From Paracyclopina nana (lineage: Eukaryota; Arthropoda; Copepoda; Cyclopoida; Cyclopettidae), in the NCBI GenBank assembly GCA_019096065.1, contig JAGUCH010000006.1, positions 4,980,001 to 5,044,000 on the forward strand: a DNA stretch of 64,000 nucleotides. The letters run 5' to 3'. The translations under genes and the position numbers were made by a program. Of this stretch, positions 60,201-64,000 are shown one piece after another. The notes under the pieces were generated by a model that did no database searches, had not been told where the DNA came from, and saw nothing but the letters and a program-made list of their open reading frames with translations. Numbering within the stretch: the first letter of the stretch is position 1; every line of letters begins with the position of its first letter.

Positions 60201-61784
60201 GGGAAATGAACTTGCGCTCAGTTTTTTCTCCTTGGAAGAAGTAAACAAACTCTGAACAGATGCTGACCCCAAAATTAGATTGGAATTCAGATGTAGCCTT
60301 GTTTCAGCTATTTGTACATGTCAGAACTCTGCATGTATCCGTTTTATGGGGCTGGCTTTAGCGCTAAGGTCTGATTGATTTTGACTCATTTTTCTCTTTA
60401 CAAATGGCCCTGTCAAAGTAGGGAAGGTGCCAAGAAACACTTTTTTCAAGTGCAAGTTTTGACTTTTATGCCGGAGACAGATGTCAGGGGTCAATTCTTT
60501 TGTGGGCACAGTGGGGCATCAAAAATAATCCTCCCTTTATATTTCAAGATGAAAAGCTGTAAAAATTGAGCAAATTTTTTTATGCTCCAAGACTCGCGCA
60601 GAGCTTGGTGAAGGTGTTCAAAATTGATTTTTACCATTTAGTTAACGGTTGATTTTATTGGCCTGCCTCGAAAATGAGCCATGAAATATGAGTCATCAAA
60701 AAATGTTGAATAGCTGAGAATTAAACTTGCAGAAAGTGAGCATATACTTTAAAGATGCAAAATTGGGATTTTTCTCCTTTGCTCTTTTGCCCCTGAGGAA
60801 GCTTTGGTGCAAAGTTTTCTTTAGCAATTTTGCAATTTCGCATCAATAACAAACTTGACTTTTTAAAAGCTGTGAAAAATGCATCTATATGAGCTCGTAA
60901 AAACTGCGGAAAAGTGGCCATAGAAAATCTTTTTCCCCCGCTTATGCATTGTGTTAATAGCGTTTTAAATTCAATGAAATTCTCTGTTAATACGTTTTAA
61001 AATTGGCATAACCTTGCACATATGCTAATATGGTGGCGATGAAATATTACCTTGCGCACTGAAGAATTACAAAAGAGATGAGTTTGGCATCTGCATCAAT
61101 TCACACGTCATATCTGAAAATAGTGGGGAAATATCGTATCAAAAGCTGCTCGCAGGAGCTCTCAAATAATAAACATGTCCAACCCCATTGTGCGAAGAAA
61201 AGTTCAGCTCCACCAAATAGAGCCATTTCCCAATGCCAATGCGCGTGTGTGTGTGTGCTCTATGATGTGTCCGTTTTTCAGTAGCCCAGGCGGCGTCCCT
61301 TGCACACTGGGGCCACCAGACGAAAAACGTCCCAATGTGTCCTCCTCGACACTTGCTGATTTGGTAGCATGGACATTTTACTATTAATATAGATTGGTTT
61401 TAGCAGCTATCTAAAGATGAATCCCGTAGTGGCTTTGTCGCCTTGGTCCGTCGGGAGAGCTCCATACAAAAAAGCACAGCGTGGAAAAATGGCCAAAAAC
61501 TGCATCGTTTTTTTAATAGCCATGTATTTTCGCACTATTTTCAAATCCAAATGTCCAAGCAATGGCGACCGAAAAAAGATACTTGGTTCCCTCTGGCAGT
61601 TTTGCCTCTCCCATCTCCCCGTAGTGTTGAGTGCATTCAATCTGCACTTCCACAGAGAGTTCCAGTAAGCTGGTGTCAACCAAATCGGCGACGACGACGT
61701 CGACCCTAGCGACCCTCTTCACCTTCTAACGAGCATCACCAGTGACCCGACTCGCATGTGAAGCTTTCCTGCTGCTACTACTAC
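51290..61784. other. Gene-free stretch
   Basis: About 10.5 kb of AT-rich intergenic DNA. No open frame has recognisable motifs, and I found no tandem array, tRNA or clear inverted-repeat element. The longest frames (about 90-101 codons) have biased, non-coding-like composition. Confidence 0.45.
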
Positions 61785-61791
61785 ATAAAAG
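61785..61791 (+). promoter_or_regulatory. TATA-like box of the runt-family gene
   Basis: ATAAAAG, 70 bp before the start codon at 61861. That leaves room for a start site near 61815 and a short 5' UTR. Identified by position and sequence only. Confidence 0.35.
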
Positions 61792-61857
61792 CAGCTAGCT
61801 TTCTCCTGCTAAAACTATATACATACAGGGAAGCGTTTTCAGCTGAAGAACGATTGA

Positions 61858-62913
<1,056 letters not shown>

Positions 62914-64000
62914 AAAACTGATATTATTGACTGTAATGTCCACATCAAGGAGTTTTTGAGTCGAGCACAACATCCGGATTTTAACACTCAAACAATATGT
63001 AATAATTGCGAAAATGCAATATGATAATTTCAGTTTCTTCATAATATTAAGTTAGGTTGACTCAATACTTTCTGTCTTGAGATCCAGGTTTCAGTATTGA
63101 AAATGGCAATTTCTGGATTATTGTGTGACGAACTTATGATAATTTGCGTGTAAATACAGAACGACTTTAACCTCAACAATCCCTGCTTAATGTCACGTTC
63201 AGGGCCGAAATTAGTCCGTTTCTGAACAGAGGAAATCGTGAGAAGTGATAACAGTTGCTAAAAATGCACAGTGGGATGAATCTGGACGAAAGGCATGGCC
63301 GCGGCCATTGTGGATTTCCGAATGTGCCCCCACTGTGCGCCAGTGATTAAAGTCTTTAGTTGAGCTAATAAATAGGATGCAAAAATGACCTTTGTGAATG
63401 GCTGTGAATTCAAGGAGAAAAGTGGATTAATTTTCTGCGGTTGACGCAGAATGAGGTCATTTAGCAAAGCTGCCATTGTTTCCCCGCGATGCAAAAATGG
63501 AAACCGACAAAGTACTTTTTCATAAAAGCCTAAAGGAAAAATGCGCAATAACTTTTGAACCGTAATCCCTCAAAAAAAAAAAAAGGAATAAAACTTGACT
63601 TTTGACCAAAATAGCTTTTGGAACGCCCAAGCAATTCTGCCGCCATTTCTTCCTGAAAAATTGCCAATTACAGAAAATGAATTATGGTTATATGGGGCAA
63701 AAAAGCGAGGAAAAGCATCGTTTCTCTTGCTACCAGATATATACTATAGCAGTGTAGTACCCTTGATAAAGCTGCTCTTTTTGCGAATAATCCATCACTC
63801 CCTCGAAAAAGTTATTCTGGGTATTTTTTGCCATTTGTTCACGCGCGTACTCCTTTTCAAGAAAACTTTTTGATCCGTCTTGTCAGCTACAGAGAAAAGT
63901 ACTTGATTATTAGCATGCCGGGAATAATCACAGATTTCGATTTCCGATGTCATTTTGCACAGTGTGCAGATCTTCTTTTGCTGATGAAGCCATTCCTGAT
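62914..64000. other. Downstream of the runt-family gene
   Basis: 3' UTR and intergenic DNA. A candidate poly(A) signal AATAAA is at 63367-63372, about 450 bp after the stop codon. No further gene is seen. Confidence 0.4.

Overview
The window is animal nuclear DNA, most likely from an arthropod and plausibly a crustacean. This rests on spliced genes with GT-AG introns, a chloride channel of the arthropod pH-sensitive (pHCl) group, an integrin alpha chain with a GFFRR juxtamembrane motif, and a Runt factor ending in WRPY. The species cannot be fixed from the sequence.

Layout. Positions 457-16279 look like one unusually large PIF/Harbinger DNA transposon of 15.8 kb. It has 57-bp terminal inverted repeats (54 of 57 bases identical), TAA target duplications directly outside both ends, a complete four-exon DDE transposase on the plus strand (654-5003), and the partner Myb/SANT-like gene on the minus strand (11223-7376, seven exons, one in-frame TAG). 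Most of the element is not coding. It holds 15-, 17- and 29-bp minisatellites, several of which reverse orientation in the middle, a 186-bp satellite of about 11 copies, and a decayed zinc-knuckle gene of unknown origin (about 7320-5087, minus).

Positions 16283-28661 are gene-poor. They carry two small foldback elements with Harbinger-like ends (25767-25988 and 26197-26341). The second resembles the terminal repeat of the large transposon.

Positions 28662-37166 (plus) hold a Cys-loop anion channel gene lacking only its first exon. It has two tandem, complete, alternative last exons, each encoding a different M3-M4 loop plus M4. It converges on a complete six-exon integrin alpha gene on the minus strand (43962-37859, 1115 residues). 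Positions 45131-51287 contain two non-autonomous elements sharing CCCAACCA ends, another TTA-flanked MITE, and a degenerate tRNA-like sequence. Positions 51290-61784 show no gene. An intronless runt-family gene (61861-62913, 350 residues) lies near the right end.

The two transposon genes are expected to act together: the Myb-like protein recruits transposase to the ends. The channel, integrin and runt genes show no functional link. Exon boundaries were derived by hand from reading-frame phase and splice dinucleotides. Family names come from recognised motifs, not from database searches.
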